A stretch of 64,000 nucleotides of DNA from Amycolatopsis sp. FDAARGOS 1241 (GTDB taxonomy: Bacteria > Actinomycetota > Actinomycetes > Mycobacteriales > Pseudonocardiaceae), in contig NZ_CP069526.1 of NCBI RefSeq assembly GCF_016889705.1, forward strand, positions 6,262,001 through 6,326,000. Direction: 5' to 3'. Below are positions 45,069 to 54,252 of the stretch, piece by piece; the first letter of the stretch is position 1; each line of letters starts with the position of its first letter. Below the pieces are notes generated by a model. The model was not told the DNA's origin and made no database searches. It saw only the letters and a list, made by a program, of their open reading frames with translations. Both the position numbers and the translations under genes were made by a program.

Positions 45069-45256
45069 CACAACGCCGGTTTGCCCGGAGTTCTTCCCCG
45101 CCGCGTTCACCAACCGTGAACACGGTCCACCGGCGGAGCGCAGACAGCGTAGGACCACTGGCTCGGGCCGGGCGCGGCGCGCTCGGTAGCCTGACCCGAC
45201 GGGAAGTGCCGGGTGACGAGGGAGCAGGACGTGCGAAGGACACCGGGCAAGTGCTG

Positions 45257-46603
45257 ATGGCCCCCGCCCGACCCACCACCGGCCGCGTGAGCCTCGTGCT
45301 CACCTGGGACGTCGTCTTCTACCTGGGCTGCTTCGCCTTCGCGCTGATCAGCGCCTTGGTGTCCGAGTTCTACGGCTACCGCATCTGGGGCACCTTCGCC
45401 GCGGCCGGCTACGGGTTCGCCGCCGCCCACAGCGGGTGGCTGCTCGTGTCGGCCCGGCTCGGGCGCGCCCCGCGCGGGCCGCTCGGCTCGCGGTGGTGGG
45501 GCATCGCGGTGATCGGGTTGTTGGCGATGATCGTCCCGCTCGTCGTGCTCGTGATTCGCCGGCTGACCGGCGTCGACTGGCTCGTCACCCCGTTTTCGTG
45601 GGCCGCGCAACCCGAGGTGTGGGTGATCGAGCGCAGTGCCGGTTTGCTGCTTCAGCACGGCACGCCCTACATCGACGTGAACGCTCTCGGGCGCGCACCG
45701 GAAGTGAACGATTACACGCCGTACGGACCCGTGATGACGGTGTTCGGCCTTCCGCGCGCGTTGTTCGGCGGAACGCCGTTAACCAATGCGCTCACCGACG
45801 CGCGGTGGATGTTCGCGCTTTGTGCGTCTCTCTGTGTGATCGCTTCGCTACGAATGCTGAAATGGCCGCGAATTCCGGTTCTTTCGGCACAATTGGCAAT
45901 CGCGTGCCCACTCACCGCATTGACGTGGGCCGTCGCCGGACCCGATCTCGCCATTGTGGGACTGCTCGTGCTCGCTTGCACACTCGCTGCGATCGGCCGC
46001 GCGGGCTGGGCCGGTTTCGTATTGGCGCTGGTGATCAGCGCGAAGCTGATCGTCGCGCCGGCCGCGGCGGTGCTCGCGGTGTTCGTGCTCTGCCGCCGGC
46101 GCGCGCAAGCCGGGCAGGCCGACGCCGGGCACGGTGAAAAACCCCGTGACCGCAGGGCACTTGCGTGGTTCGTGACCACTTTGGTCACCGCGACCGTGGT
46201 GCTGCACCTGCCGGTGTACCTGGTCGCGCCGGACGCGTTCGTGGAGCACGTGATCCGGTTCCCGCTCGGGATGGGCGTGGTGCGCTCCCCCGCGGCTAGC
46301 CCGCTTCCGGGCCACCTGATCGCGGAAACCGGCTCAGCGGGCCGCGTGATCTCACTCGTCCTGGTGGCGGCCGCGGCGGTCGCGATGCTGGTGTGGCTGG
46401 TGCGCCGGCCCCCCGCGACGGGATCCGCCGCGCTCTTGCGGATCGTCGTCGGACTCGGCGCGTTGGTCCTGCTCACCCCGGCAACCCGCTACGGCTACCT
46501 GGTTTATCCCTTGGTGCTGCTCGGAGGAGTGCTGGCTTTCCGAGCGGCCGAACAGGGACTGCGCCCCCCGCGCAGTCGCCCTGGTGCTGCTACTTCTTCT
46601 TGA
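45257..46603 (+). CDS. Polytopic membrane protein, GT87/DUF2029-like
   Basis: 448 residues with ~10-12 hydrophobic helices. The first periplasmic loop after TM3 carries the only conserved-looking hydrophilic block (LLQHGTPYIDVNALGRAPEVNDYTPYGPVMTVFGLPRALF). Such D/Y-rich loops are seen in GT-C fold polyprenyl-phosphate mannosyl/arabinosyltransferases (GT87/DUF2029), but a catalytic Asp cannot be confirmed by eye. Probably involved in cell-envelope glycan assembly. ATG 45257 chosen at the start of the family-like sequence. The middle of the gene (45.7-45.95 kb) has lower G+C than its neighbours. Its last 14 nt overlap the convergent HTH gene. Confidence 0.65.
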   Translation: MAPARPTTGRVSLVLTWDVVFYLGCFAFALISALVSEFYGYRIWGTFAAAGYGFAAAHSGWLLVSARLGRAPRGPLGSRWWGIAVIGLLAMIVPLVVLVIRRLTGVDWLVTPFSWAAQPEVWVIERSAGLLLQHGTPYIDVNALGRAPEVNDYTPYGPVMTVFGLPRALFGGTPLTNALTDARWMFALCASLCVIASLRMLKWPRIPVLSAQLAIACPLTALTWAVAGPDLAIVGLLVLACTLAAIGRAGWAGFVLALVISAKLIVAPAAAVLAVFVLCRRRAQAGQADAGHGEKPRDRRALAWFVTTLVTATVVLHLPVYLVAPDAFVEHVIRFPLGMGVVRSPAASPLPGHLIAETGSAGRVISLVLVAAAAVAMLVWLVRRPPATGSAALLRIVVGLGALVLLTPATRYGYLVYPLVLLGGVLAFRAAEQGLRPPRSRPGAATSS

Positions 46604-46799
46604 CCCGCGTGGCCCCGCCGCGCCCCCGCAGCTGGACCCCGGACTCCGAGAGAACCCGGTGGACGAACCCGTAGGAACGTCCGGTGGACTCAGCAAGGGC
46701 CCGGATGCTCGAGCCCTTCTCGTATTTCTTCTTCAGGTCAGCGGCCAGCTTGTCGCGCGTGTTGCCGGTGATCCGCGCGCCTTTCTTGAGATCAGCCAC
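46590..46799 (-). CDS. Small helix-turn-helix protein
   Basis: 69 residues from GTG 46799 (AAGG upstream). Very basic (many Lys/Arg), with a single HTH-like core KYEKGSSIRALAESTGRSYGFVHRVLSESGVQLRGRGGATRVKKK. This short protein type is widespread and well conserved in actinobacteria as a putative DNA-binding protein; a nucleoid-associated or regulatory role is inferred. About 180 nt of noncoding sequence separate it from the ABC-F gene end. Confidence 0.8.
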   Translation of the reverse strand: MADLKKGARITGNTRDKLAADLKKKYEKGSSIRALAESTGRSYGFVHRVLSESGVQLRGRGGATRVKKK

Positions 46800-46978
46800 G
46801 TCGATCGCCTTCCCGCCGAGTGGAGTTCTGGGCCACTTAACGGCCCCTGCCGGGGCAATGATCGAACACTGAGCGCCGGAATGCCAGACGACAGACGTAA
46901 AACAACCGAAACTGCGATCACATTGGGCCATTCAAGTGCTCCGCGCGCCGGGGCAAGCACCCAAATGGACGCATCTGA

Positions 46979-48607
46979 TCACGCCAGCTGGACAAGTTCC
47001 AGATAATCTTCGGACCAATGATCCTCGGTGCCGTCGGGCAGCAGGATCACGCGCTCGGGCTCCAGCGCCTCGACCGCGCCCGGGTCGTGCGTGACGAGCA
47101 CGACGGCCCCGGCGAAGCTGCGCAACGCGTCCAGGACCTGTTCACGGCTGGCTGGGTCCAAGTTGTTCGTGGGCTCGTCCAGGAGCAGCACGTTCGCCGC
47201 GCTGGAGACCAGCCCGGCCAGCGCCAGCCGGGTTTTTTCACCGCCGGAGAGCGTGCCGGCCGGCTGGTCGAGCTGCTCACCGGTGAACAGGAACGAGCCG
47301 AGGAGGTTGCGCAGCTCCTGGGCACCCGTGTCCGGGGCGAGGTGCCGGATGTTTTCCCACACCGTCGCGTCGTGGTCGAGAGTTTCGTGTTCCTGTGCGT
47401 AATAACCCAGGCGCAACCCGTGACCTGGTTCAACGGAGCCGGTATCCGGAGTTTCCATTCCGCCGAGCAACCGGAGCAAGGTCGTCTTTCCGGCACCGTT
47501 CAGGCCGAGCACCACGACCTTCGAGCCGCGGTCGATGGCGAGGTCGACGCCGGTGAAGATCTCGAGCGAGCCGTAGGACTTCGACAGCCCCTCCGCGGTG
47601 AGCGGGGTGCGCCCGCACGGCGCGGGGTCGGGGAACTTGATGCGCGCGACCTTGTCGGCCTGGCGCGTCTCGTCGAGCGCCGAGAGCATCTGCTCAGCCC
47701 GGCGGGCCATGTTCTTCGCCGCGACGGCCTTCGTCGCCTTCGCGCCGAGTTTCGCGGCCTGCTGCTGCAGCGCGGACGCCTTCTTCTCGGCGTTCGCGCG
47801 TTCGCGGCGGCGGCGCTTCTCGTCGGTGGCCCGCGCGTCGAGGTAGCGCTGCCAGCCCATGTTGTAGGCGTCGAGCTCGCCGCGCGTGGCGTCGAGGAAC
47901 CAGACCTTGTTCACGACGTCGGCGAGCAGCTCCACATCGTGGCTGATCACCACGAGCCCGCCGTCGTGCTGCTTGAGGAAACTCCGCAGCCAGGTGATCG
48001 AGTCGGCGTCGAGGTGGTTGGTGGGCTCGTCCAGCAGCAGGATCGTCTCCGACTTGCCGCCGGCGCCCGCTTCCGCGGCCGCGAACAGGATGCGCGCCAG
48101 CTCCACGCGACGGCGCTGCCCGCCCGAGAGCGTGTTGAGGGTCTGCGCGAGCACGCGGTCGGGCAGCCCGAGGTTCGAGCAGATGCGCGCGGCTTCGCTT
48201 TCCGCGGCGTACCCGCCGAGCGACGCGAACCGCTCCTCGAGCCGGCTGTAGCGGTTCACGGCCTTGTCGCGCTGGCGTTCGTCGACGAGCTCGGACATCG
48301 CCGCCTGCGCCTTCTCCATGTCGCGCAGCAGCGTGTCGAGGCCGCGCGCGGACAGCACGCGGTCCTTGGCCGTGACGGACAGGTCGCCTTCGCGCGGGTC
48401 CTGTGGGAGGTAACCGAGCTCACCGCTGCGGCGCACGTCGCCGGCGTGCGGTTCGCCCTCACCCGCGAGGACCTTCAGCGACGTGGTCTTGCCCGCGCCG
48501 TTGCGGCCGACGAGACCGATGCGGTCGCCGGGCTGGATGCGGAGGGTGGCGCCGTTGAGCAGGATGCGCGAGCCGGCGCGCAGCTCGAGGCCGGTGGCCG
48601 TGATCAA
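46979..48607 (-). CDS. ABC-F ATPase (ribosome-associated)
   Basis: 542 residues with two ABC domains and no membrane segments: Walker A GRNGAGKTT and GLNGAGKTT, signatures LSGGQRRR and LSGGEKTR, and two LLLDEPTNHLD/LLLDEPTNNLD Walker B motifs. The charged inter-domain linker (~230-320, RYLDARATDEKRRRRERANAEKKASALQQQ) reaches the ribosome in ABC-F proteins. Members act as translation factors or protect ribosomes from antibiotics. TTG 48607 with GGGAG 5 nt upstream gives the family N-terminus; an in-frame ATG exists at 48643. Upstream on the same strand is a broken acVLRF1 gene, also ribosome-related. Confidence 0.9.
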   Translation of the reverse strand: MITATGLELRAGSRILLNGATLRIQPGDRIGLVGRNGAGKTTSLKVLAGEGEPHAGDVRRSGELGYLPQDPREGDLSVTAKDRVLSARGLDTLLRDMEKAQAAMSELVDERQRDKAVNRYSRLEERFASLGGYAAESEAARICSNLGLPDRVLAQTLNTLSGGQRRRVELARILFAAAEAGAGGKSETILLLDEPTNHLDADSITWLRSFLKQHDGGLVVISHDVELLADVVNKVWFLDATRGELDAYNMGWQRYLDARATDEKRRRRERANAEKKASALQQQAAKLGAKATKAVAAKNMARRAEQMLSALDETRQADKVARIKFPDPAPCGRTPLTAEGLSKSYGSLEIFTGVDLAIDRGSKVVVLGLNGAGKTTLLRLLGGMETPDTGSVEPGHGLRLGYYAQEHETLDHDATVWENIRHLAPDTGAQELRNLLGSFLFTGEQLDQPAGTLSGGEKTRLALAGLVSSAANVLLLDEPTNNLDPASREQVLDALRSFAGAVVLVTHDPGAVEALEPERVILLPDGTEDHWSEDYLELVQLA

Positions 48608-48802
48608 GGAAACTCCCGGAATCGGGGTGGACGTGGACAGCATCGGGCACCGGCCTCGCCCGCCATCCCCGCGCCTGCGGCAGGAATCGGTCACGAGCGC
48701 CCGGTGCGGCAGCTACTCCCTGAGGATCTCCCTCTCCACGGTGCCCAGTGTACGGGTCGGCCGGAAGCGGTTTTCGGCCCCGTGGCGGGGCTCACGCCGG
48801 CT

Positions 48803-49435
48803 TCACCCCTCGCGCACCACGACCTGGACCGCGAGTGCGCGGTGAGCCGCGTCGTCCACCACCGTGCGGCGGGGGCCGGGGATCTCCAGCACGCGGGCTT
48901 CGGCACGGGCGAACAGCGGGTCGAGGCGGTGGTCGGCGCGGAGGCGGTCGAGGGCGCGGCGGTCACCGCCGAGCACCACCGCGTCCACTTCGGACAAGTG
49001 GGGCACGAGGACCTCGAAGGCGTCGTCCGCGGCGGCGGCCGAAGCGCTGCTGCGACCACCCGCCCGCGGCCGTGCGACCCGGCACGGGGTGCCGGCCGGT
49101 GCGCGAGGGACCGACGACGCCGGCGCGGGCGAGGCCGAGGGAATGCCCGCCGAGTCGCACCAGCAGCACCGCGATCACCCGGGGGACGAGCGCGTGGGCC
49201 ACGAGCGGTTCGACGGCGAGCCCGGCGCGGACCCGGTGACCGCGAGCGGTCCGAAGGGGACGGTCGCGGTGGCCGTGGCGCCGTTCCCGGCGGCGACGCG
49301 GACCTCGGCCGGCCCCAGTTCGGTCGTGCGGACGCCCTCGTTGCGTTCGGCCAAGCGCGCGAACCAGCCCGCGAGCCGCCCGGGCACGACCTCGACCTCC
49401 CGTCCCCCACCCGCGACCTGCCGCGCACCGGCCAT
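48803..49435 (-). pseudogene. acVLRF1-type peptidyl-tRNA hydrolase, frameshifted and partly deleted
   Basis: Reading across frames gives the actinobacterial VLRF1 pattern: AGGGREVEVVPGRLAGWFARLAERN, VRVAAGNGATATATVPFGPLA, then (frame change ~49220) ALVPRVIAVLLVRLGGHSLGLA, PGRTAAGGWSQQRF (the Gln-bearing catalytic loop), then (frame change with ~12 residues missing, ~49050) AAAADDAFEVLVPHLSEVDAVVLGGDRRALDRLRADHRLDPLFARAEARVLEIPGPRRTVVDDAAHRALAVQVVVREG. VLRF1 enzymes release nascent chains on stalled large subunits. The internal deletion just after the catalytic loop suggests real decay beyond sequencing error. Family assigned from memory of the pattern. Confidence 0.65.
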
Positions 49436-49487
49436 GGCGGACGGTACGGGGCCGCCGCGAAAACCGCGCCGGCCCCGTACCGGGACC

Positions 49488-52421
49488 TCAGGCGATCGCC
49501 GGACCGGCGTGCACCGTCTTGTAGACGAGGGCGGCCGTGCCTGCCGTGCCCGCCGATGCGTAACCGTTCACGTGGAGCGAGACGCTGCGGATCGAACCGC
49601 TGTCACCGTTCGCGACGTCGACCGCCTTGAACGTCCACGTGCCGTCCGCCGAGGTGCCAGCGAGCGGTGTCTGCGGGTCGATCGGCTCATACGTGCCGGA
49701 GAACGGCGCGAACTGCGACCCGACCGTGCTCAGCAGCGCCGGGGCGCCGTCGTCGAACACGACCTGGCACAGGTTGTTGCCGCCGCTGCCGGCCCGCTCG
49801 AACAACGTGGCCGTGGCGCCCGAAGGCGAGGTCAGCGTGCCCACCAGGTCCGCGACGTAGGTGTGGTCCAGGCCCACCGTGGTCGACCCCGCATCCGCCG
49901 TGCAGCTCGACCCGTCGATCGACAGCGAGACCTTCGACGCGGCCCCGACGCCGCTCACCACCAGCGGCACCGAAGCGCCGAGCTGCGAGTTGTCCGGGAT
50001 CGCCACCGGCGGGCCGCTGTAGGAGAAGGTCTGCACGACCGGCGACGGCGTGCCCACCGGCAGCGCGAACGTGCTGGTGACCGGCGAGAACGAGCCGGCG
50101 AACGTCACTTTGGCCGAGAGCACCACCGGCACGCCGAGGCCCTGGGTCGCCGGGACCGTGACGGTGAAGTCGTTCACACCCGTCTGGCCGGGGCTGATCG
50201 TGCCGTAGGACTTGGCTCGGGGCGCGATCGTGACGCCCGGGGTCGACGTGGTGAGCACGACGCTCGTGGACACAGCGATCCCGTCGCCGGTGTTGGTCAC
50301 CGGCAGCGTCACCTTCGCGGTGTCGCCCGGGTCGAGCGTGCTGCCGCCGTCGGGCCCGGTGACGGTGGGCTGCTTCGCCTGCACGTACGGCTGCGGGCTG
50401 GCGCCGGTGTACTCGAGCACCTTGTCGGCGAGGAGCACACCCGCGCCGGTGAGGTTGTCGCTGCCCGGAGCTTCGATGTCCACGGCGGTGTGGAGGAACG
50501 CGTCGCGAACGTCCGAAGCGGACAGACCGGGGTTGCCCGAGAGCACGAGGCTCGCGATGGCGGCCGCGTGCGGCGCGGCGGCCGAGGTGCCGAAGAACGG
50601 GTCGAAGCCGCCCACCGAGGTGCGCACACCGTCGGCTGCCGTGATTTCCGGCTTGTTCCGCACTTCGCCACCGGTCGAGGAGAAGTTCCCCGGGGTGATG
50701 GGCGTGCCGTCGGCTTCGTAGAACATCCGGCGCGGGCCGTCGGAGCTGAACCGTTCGGCCTTGCTGGCCGAGGAGAACGCACCGGGGAACGGACCGGTCG
50801 GGTTCGCCGGGTCACCCGGTTCGAGCAGCCGGCCGAACGCGGCGGCCGCGGGTGCGGCGGCGACGGCGAACGCGTCCCGCGCCGACGAGTGGCCGACCAC
50901 GACGCCCGGGGTGCTGTAGGCCTTGAGCCCGTCGGCGGAGTCGCGGAAGCGGCTGCCGAACGCCGTCAGCGACAGGTAGCGGCCCTCGCCGGTGAACTTG
51001 ACGACCGCGAGCCGCAGGCCGGTGCCGCCGAACAGCGGGGTGGCCAGCTGCTCGTACGGGTCCTGGGTGCCGTCCTGCACGTCCTGGCTGAACGAGACGA
51101 CGTTGCCCGCCGCGTCGAGCAGGTAGAGGTCGTAGTCGTCGGAGGCCGCGCCGAGTGGGTCGGACCAGTGAAGCGTCACGGGGATGTTCCCCGACGACGC
51201 GTCGGAGATCGGCTCGAAGATCTGGTTGCCGGCCGCGCCCGCGAAGTTGTGCGCGCTGCCCGCGAACTTGCCGACCGCCTTGCCGGAGTCGGCGAAGTCG
51301 CCCTCCCAGTGGGCGGCGGTGCCGTCGGCGATGTTGCCCTCGTTGCCCGCGGAGGAGAAGTAGAGCGCGCCGTCGGCGGTCACGTCGTTCACGGCCTGGG
51401 CGATGATCCAGTCCTGGAACGGGGATTCCTTGAAGTAGATGACGTCGTCGACGATCACGTCGCAGTGTTCGTCGAAGCGCAGCTTTCGGATGTTGTCCGC
51501 GAAGCTCGCGTCGGAGTTGAACGCGCCGGCGAAGCCCAGGGCCGCGTTGGGGGCGAGGTCGTGGATGATCTCGAGCATGGCGGTGCCCTCGTCACCGTCG
51601 CCCTCCTGCCCGGGCACGACGTCGACGGCCGGCAGCTCACCCTTGGCCTGCGAGACCTTGAGCGAGTCGATACCGTCGGACAACGCGCACGCCTTCACCC
51701 CGGTGCCGGTCACGCCGAACTGCTGACGCGCGATGTCGGCGTTGTGCGCCCGGTCCCCTTCGCTGGTGATCGTGGCCGCGGCGGCGCGCTGGTTCTTCGC
51801 CGCCAGCGCCTGGTTCAGTGCTCCCTCGATGCGGGCGGCCTTCTGCTCCTTCGACTCGGCCGGCGCGGTTTTCCCTTGTGCTGCCTCGTTTTCCAGCTCG
51901 TGCGCGGTGATCGCCCGGTCGGCGGTCTCGACCCGCTTCACGTCCGCGCGCGCGGCGATCGCGGGCAACGCCGCGAGGGGGACCTCGGCCCGGATGCTCG
52001 CGGCCTTGTCCGACACGGTGCGCACGGCGGCACCGGCCTTGCGCAGGTCGCTCACGAGCGCGTCGGACACCTTGATGGCGCGGATGTCGACGACGGCGGT
52101 GCTCGCCGCGGCGGAGCTCAGGCCGGGCACGACCGCGGCGCTGAGCCGCCGGGAGCGCAGCTGCTGCGCGACCAGCAGCCGGCTGTCCAGTTTGGACTCG
52201 GCTTTCGTCTGCCCGGTTTTGACCGCCTGCAACGCAGCGATCTGCTTCGCCGCGTTGGCGGAAAAGGAATCCGGGGTACCCGCGGTCGCGGCGCCCGCGG
52301 GCGGGGCGACGGCTCCCAGCGCGGCGATCAGCGCCGCGGCCCCGGCCGCGACGATCGTCGCCCGGGATCTCGCTCTCGTGATGGCTCTTCCGGACAGGGG
52401 CTTCGAACGGCTTCGACGCAC
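49488..52421 (-). CDS. Secreted subtilisin-like (S8) peptidase with Glu in place of His, P domain
   Basis: 977 residues from GTG 52421 (GGAGG 5 nt upstream). Signal peptide ~1-47 (RATIVAAGAAALIAALGAVAPPAGAATA). A long N-terminal helical prodomain follows, then an S8 catalytic domain: Asp 249 (ACALSDGID), Glu 278 where subtilisins have His (GDGDEGTAMLEIIHD), oxyanion Asn ~360 (SSAGNEG) and Ser 613 (FFGTSAAAPHAA). The Asp/Glu/Ser set recalls sedolisin chemistry. Two Ig-like domains and a C-terminal proprotein-convertase P domain (ADLVGTLTSPSGATATLFER ... GTWTFKAVDVANGDSGSIRSVSLHVNG) complete it. Secreted; activity possible but unproven. Confidence 0.88.
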   Translation of the reverse strand: MRRSRSKPLSGRAITRARSRATIVAAGAAALIAALGAVAPPAGAATAGTPDSFSANAAKQIAALQAVKTGQTKAESKLDSRLLVAQQLRSRRLSAAVVPGLSSAAASTAVVDIRAIKVSDALVSDLRKAGAAVRTVSDKAASIRAEVPLAALPAIAARADVKRVETADRAITAHELENEAAQGKTAPAESKEQKAARIEGALNQALAAKNQRAAAATITSEGDRAHNADIARQQFGVTGTGVKACALSDGIDSLKVSQAKGELPAVDVVPGQEGDGDEGTAMLEIIHDLAPNAALGFAGAFNSDASFADNIRKLRFDEHCDVIVDDVIYFKESPFQDWIIAQAVNDVTADGALYFSSAGNEGNIADGTAAHWEGDFADSGKAVGKFAGSAHNFAGAAGNQIFEPISDASSGNIPVTLHWSDPLGAASDDYDLYLLDAAGNVVSFSQDVQDGTQDPYEQLATPLFGGTGLRLAVVKFTGEGRYLSLTAFGSRFRDSADGLKAYSTPGVVVGHSSARDAFAVAAAPAAAAFGRLLEPGDPANPTGPFPGAFSSASKAERFSSDGPRRMFYEADGTPITPGNFSSTGGEVRNKPEITAADGVRTSVGGFDPFFGTSAAAPHAAAIASLVLSGNPGLSASDVRDAFLHTAVDIEAPGSDNLTGAGVLLADKVLEYTGASPQPYVQAKQPTVTGPDGGSTLDPGDTAKVTLPVTNTGDGIAVSTSVVLTTSTPGVTIAPRAKSYGTISPGQTGVNDFTVTVPATQGLGVPVVLSAKVTFAGSFSPVTSTFALPVGTPSPVVQTFSYSGPPVAIPDNSQLGASVPLVVSGVGAASKVSLSIDGSSCTADAGSTTVGLDHTYVADLVGTLTSPSGATATLFERAGSGGNNLCQVVFDDGAPALLSTVGSQFAPFSGTYEPIDPQTPLAGTSADGTWTFKAVDVANGDSGSIRSVSLHVNGYASAGTAGTAALVYKTVHAGPAIA

Positions 52422-52469
52422 GTGCGCCTCCGAATCTCGCACCGCGTGCCCCGACTCACGCTGGCCAAC

Positions 52470-52485
52470 GCCGGTGATCACCGGC
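52470..52485. promoter_or_regulatory. 16-bp palindrome GCCGGTGATCACCGGC upstream of the S8 gene
   Basis: Perfect palindrome 50-65 nt upstream of the protease start. Its CGGTGATCACCG core recurs at 6779-6790 upstream of another secreted-protein gene. It could be an operator or a leader hairpin. Confidence 0.4.
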
Positions 52486-52511
52486 TGGATCCAGCTAAGT
52501 ACCGCGCGTAC

Positions 52512-52542
52512 AGGGTTACAAACGGCCGTTAGGGTGACAAAC
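52512..52542. promoter_or_regulatory. Direct repeats AGGGTTACAAAC / AGGGTGACAAAC
   Basis: Two 12-nt copies with one mismatch, 52512-52523 and 52531-52542, exactly 19 bp apart (about two helical turns), ~90-120 nt upstream of the S8 gene. On the minus strand they read GTTTGTMACCCT. Same-face direct repeats are the layout of OmpR-family response-regulator sites (an MtrA-like site is one possibility, not proven). Confidence 0.5.
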
Positions 52543-52601
52543 AGTCGTGAATTTCCCCGACCCGACAGAGGTCGTAGGCCGTTCAGCGGCTGTGCTCCGG
52601 C

Positions 52602-54182
52602 TCAGAGCACGAACGAGTCCGACCACGGCTGGGCCGCGCGCCCCGACAACGCGTCGAGCAGCGTCACAGCCTGCTTGTCGGTCAGCGACGACACGAAGTC
52701 CACCACGGCCCGCCCGCGCGCGAGGCCGCGGACTGCGTCGGTGCCCTCCACGCGCTCGCCGGTCGCCCCGATGAGCAGTTCGGGCGCGGTCTGCACCAAT
52801 CCGGCGTACTCGTCGTGGGCGAGCTCGACCAGGTCGTGCAGGCGCCGCGGCAGCCGGCCGACCTCGTCGCGATCGAGCAGCCACGCGTCGAGCGCGTCGA
52901 CGAGCGAGGTCACGAGGCTGGCCTGGCCGCGCTGGTGCAGCGCGAGATCGGGGCGCAGCAGCACGAAGCGGCGGTGCACGAACTTCAGCACCTGGACCTC
53001 GTGCCACTGGGCGGTGCGCAACGACACGTGCCCGGAACGCGTGGACGGCGACGAGAGCACGAACACCCCGTCGACGAGCCGCGAGGTCCAGTTCGCGGAG
53101 AACGCCGCGGTGGCCTGCTCGGCCTCGATCGAGCCGTCGAACCCGTCGGCGAGCAGGCCGTCGACGAGCTCACGCTGCACGCGCCGCACGGCGGCGGCGA
53201 ACGCGTCGTCGTCGACGATCCAGCTGTCCTTGAGGTGCATGCGCCGGCGAAGCTGCTCGAGCGACCGCCCGGGACGGCGCAGCTGGGTGGCCAGCCGGTC
53301 GTCGTCGAGGGACGCGAGCTCCAGCGCGTGGTCGAGCCACTCCCCCAGCTCCGCGGCCACGGGCGCGTGCTGCAGCACGCCGATGCGGTGGAAGTCCTGC
53401 AGGTCGTGGATCGCGTAGGCGATGTCGTCGGCGGTGTCCATCACCGCCGCCTCCACCGTCTGCTGCCACTGTTCGACGCGGCCGGTGAACGGGCCGCGTG
53501 CCTGCGCGAAGTCGTCGAGTTCGGTGGCGTAGGCGGAGAACTTGCTCGCGCCCGTACCCGGCGCGCCGTCGGGTTCCGCCGCGCCGCGCGGGGGTGTCGG
53601 CATCGCCGTGGGGTGCGGCTGCGGGTGGTGCAGCCGCGCCCACGGGTACTTCAGCACCGCCGCGCGCACGGCCGCGGTGAGGTCGAGCCCGATGGCCGAC
53701 GGGCCTCGCACGTCGGTGGTGGTGAGGATGCGGAACGTCTGCGCGTTGCCCTCGAAGCCGTCGGCGAGACCGAAGCGGTGGCGGGCGATGCGGTCGAGCG
53801 TCTGCTCGCCGAGGTGCCCGAACGGTGGGTGCCCGAGGTCGTGCGCGAGCGCGGCGGCTTCGCACACGTCGGGGTCGCAGCCGCCGAGCTTCGCGGCCAG
53901 CTCCGCCGACTCGCTGGCACCGGTGATCCGTTCGGCGATCGCGCGGGCGACCTGCGCGACCTTGAGGCTGTGGGTGAGCCGGTTGTGCAGCAGGCCCGCG
54001 CCACCGGCGTTGACCACCTGCGTGACCCCGCCCAACCGCGCGAAGAACGGGGACGCGGCGATGCGGTCGCGGTCGACGCGAAACGGGCTGGTCGCGAGAT
54101 CGGTGTACCCGCCCGCCGGGCTGGCCGGGTCCCGGCGCGCGGCTCTCGGGTCGGTCTCGTCCATGCGCACCACCGTAGCCAT
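52602..54182 (-). CDS. dGTPase-like HD-domain triphosphohydrolase
   Basis: Up to 526 residues. HD motif set: NRLTHSLKVAQVARAIA (H), AALAHDLGHPPFGHLGE (HD), and downstream D in DTADDIAYAIHDLQDFH. GFEGNAQTFRIL and AVLKYPWARLHH follow dGTPase (Dgt) proteins. Hydrolyses dGTP or other dNTPs to nucleoside and triphosphate, balancing dNTP pools. ATG 54182 or the ATG at 54164 could start it. Two divergent genes start in the 71-nt gap. The presence of an RNR operon elsewhere in the window is coincidental but functionally related. Confidence 0.88.
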   Translation of the reverse strand: MATVVRMDETDPRAARRDPASPAGGYTDLATSPFRVDRDRIAASPFFARLGGVTQVVNAGGAGLLHNRLTHSLKVAQVARAIAERITGASESAELAAKLGGCDPDVCEAAALAHDLGHPPFGHLGEQTLDRIARHRFGLADGFEGNAQTFRILTTTDVRGPSAIGLDLTAAVRAAVLKYPWARLHHPQPHPTAMPTPPRGAAEPDGAPGTGASKFSAYATELDDFAQARGPFTGRVEQWQQTVEAAVMDTADDIAYAIHDLQDFHRIGVLQHAPVAAELGEWLDHALELASLDDDRLATQLRRPGRSLEQLRRRMHLKDSWIVDDDAFAAAVRRVQRELVDGLLADGFDGSIEAEQATAAFSANWTSRLVDGVFVLSSPSTRSGHVSLRTAQWHEVQVLKFVHRRFVLLRPDLALHQRGQASLVTSLVDALDAWLLDRDEVGRLPRRLHDLVELAHDEYAGLVQTAPELLIGATGERVEGTDAVRGLARGRAVVDFVSSLTDKQAVTLLDALSGRAAQPWSDSFVL

Positions 54183-54252
54183 CCGGGCACCGTAAACCCT
54201 CCAGCCCGCCGGCGCTCCGGAGGCCGGGCGCCGATGCGGCAGGATCGGACGG

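Noticed and set aside
45231..45257. Eight-codon leader ORF upstream of the GT87-like gene (TGATG overlap)
   Set aside because: Weak ribosome site and no supporting evidence; short overlaps like this are common by chance in high-G+C DNA.
48864..52532. A 1222-codon plus-strand open frame
   Set aside because: Antisense shadow of the S8 protease and the acVLRF1 remnant; Arg/Gly-rich with no domain.
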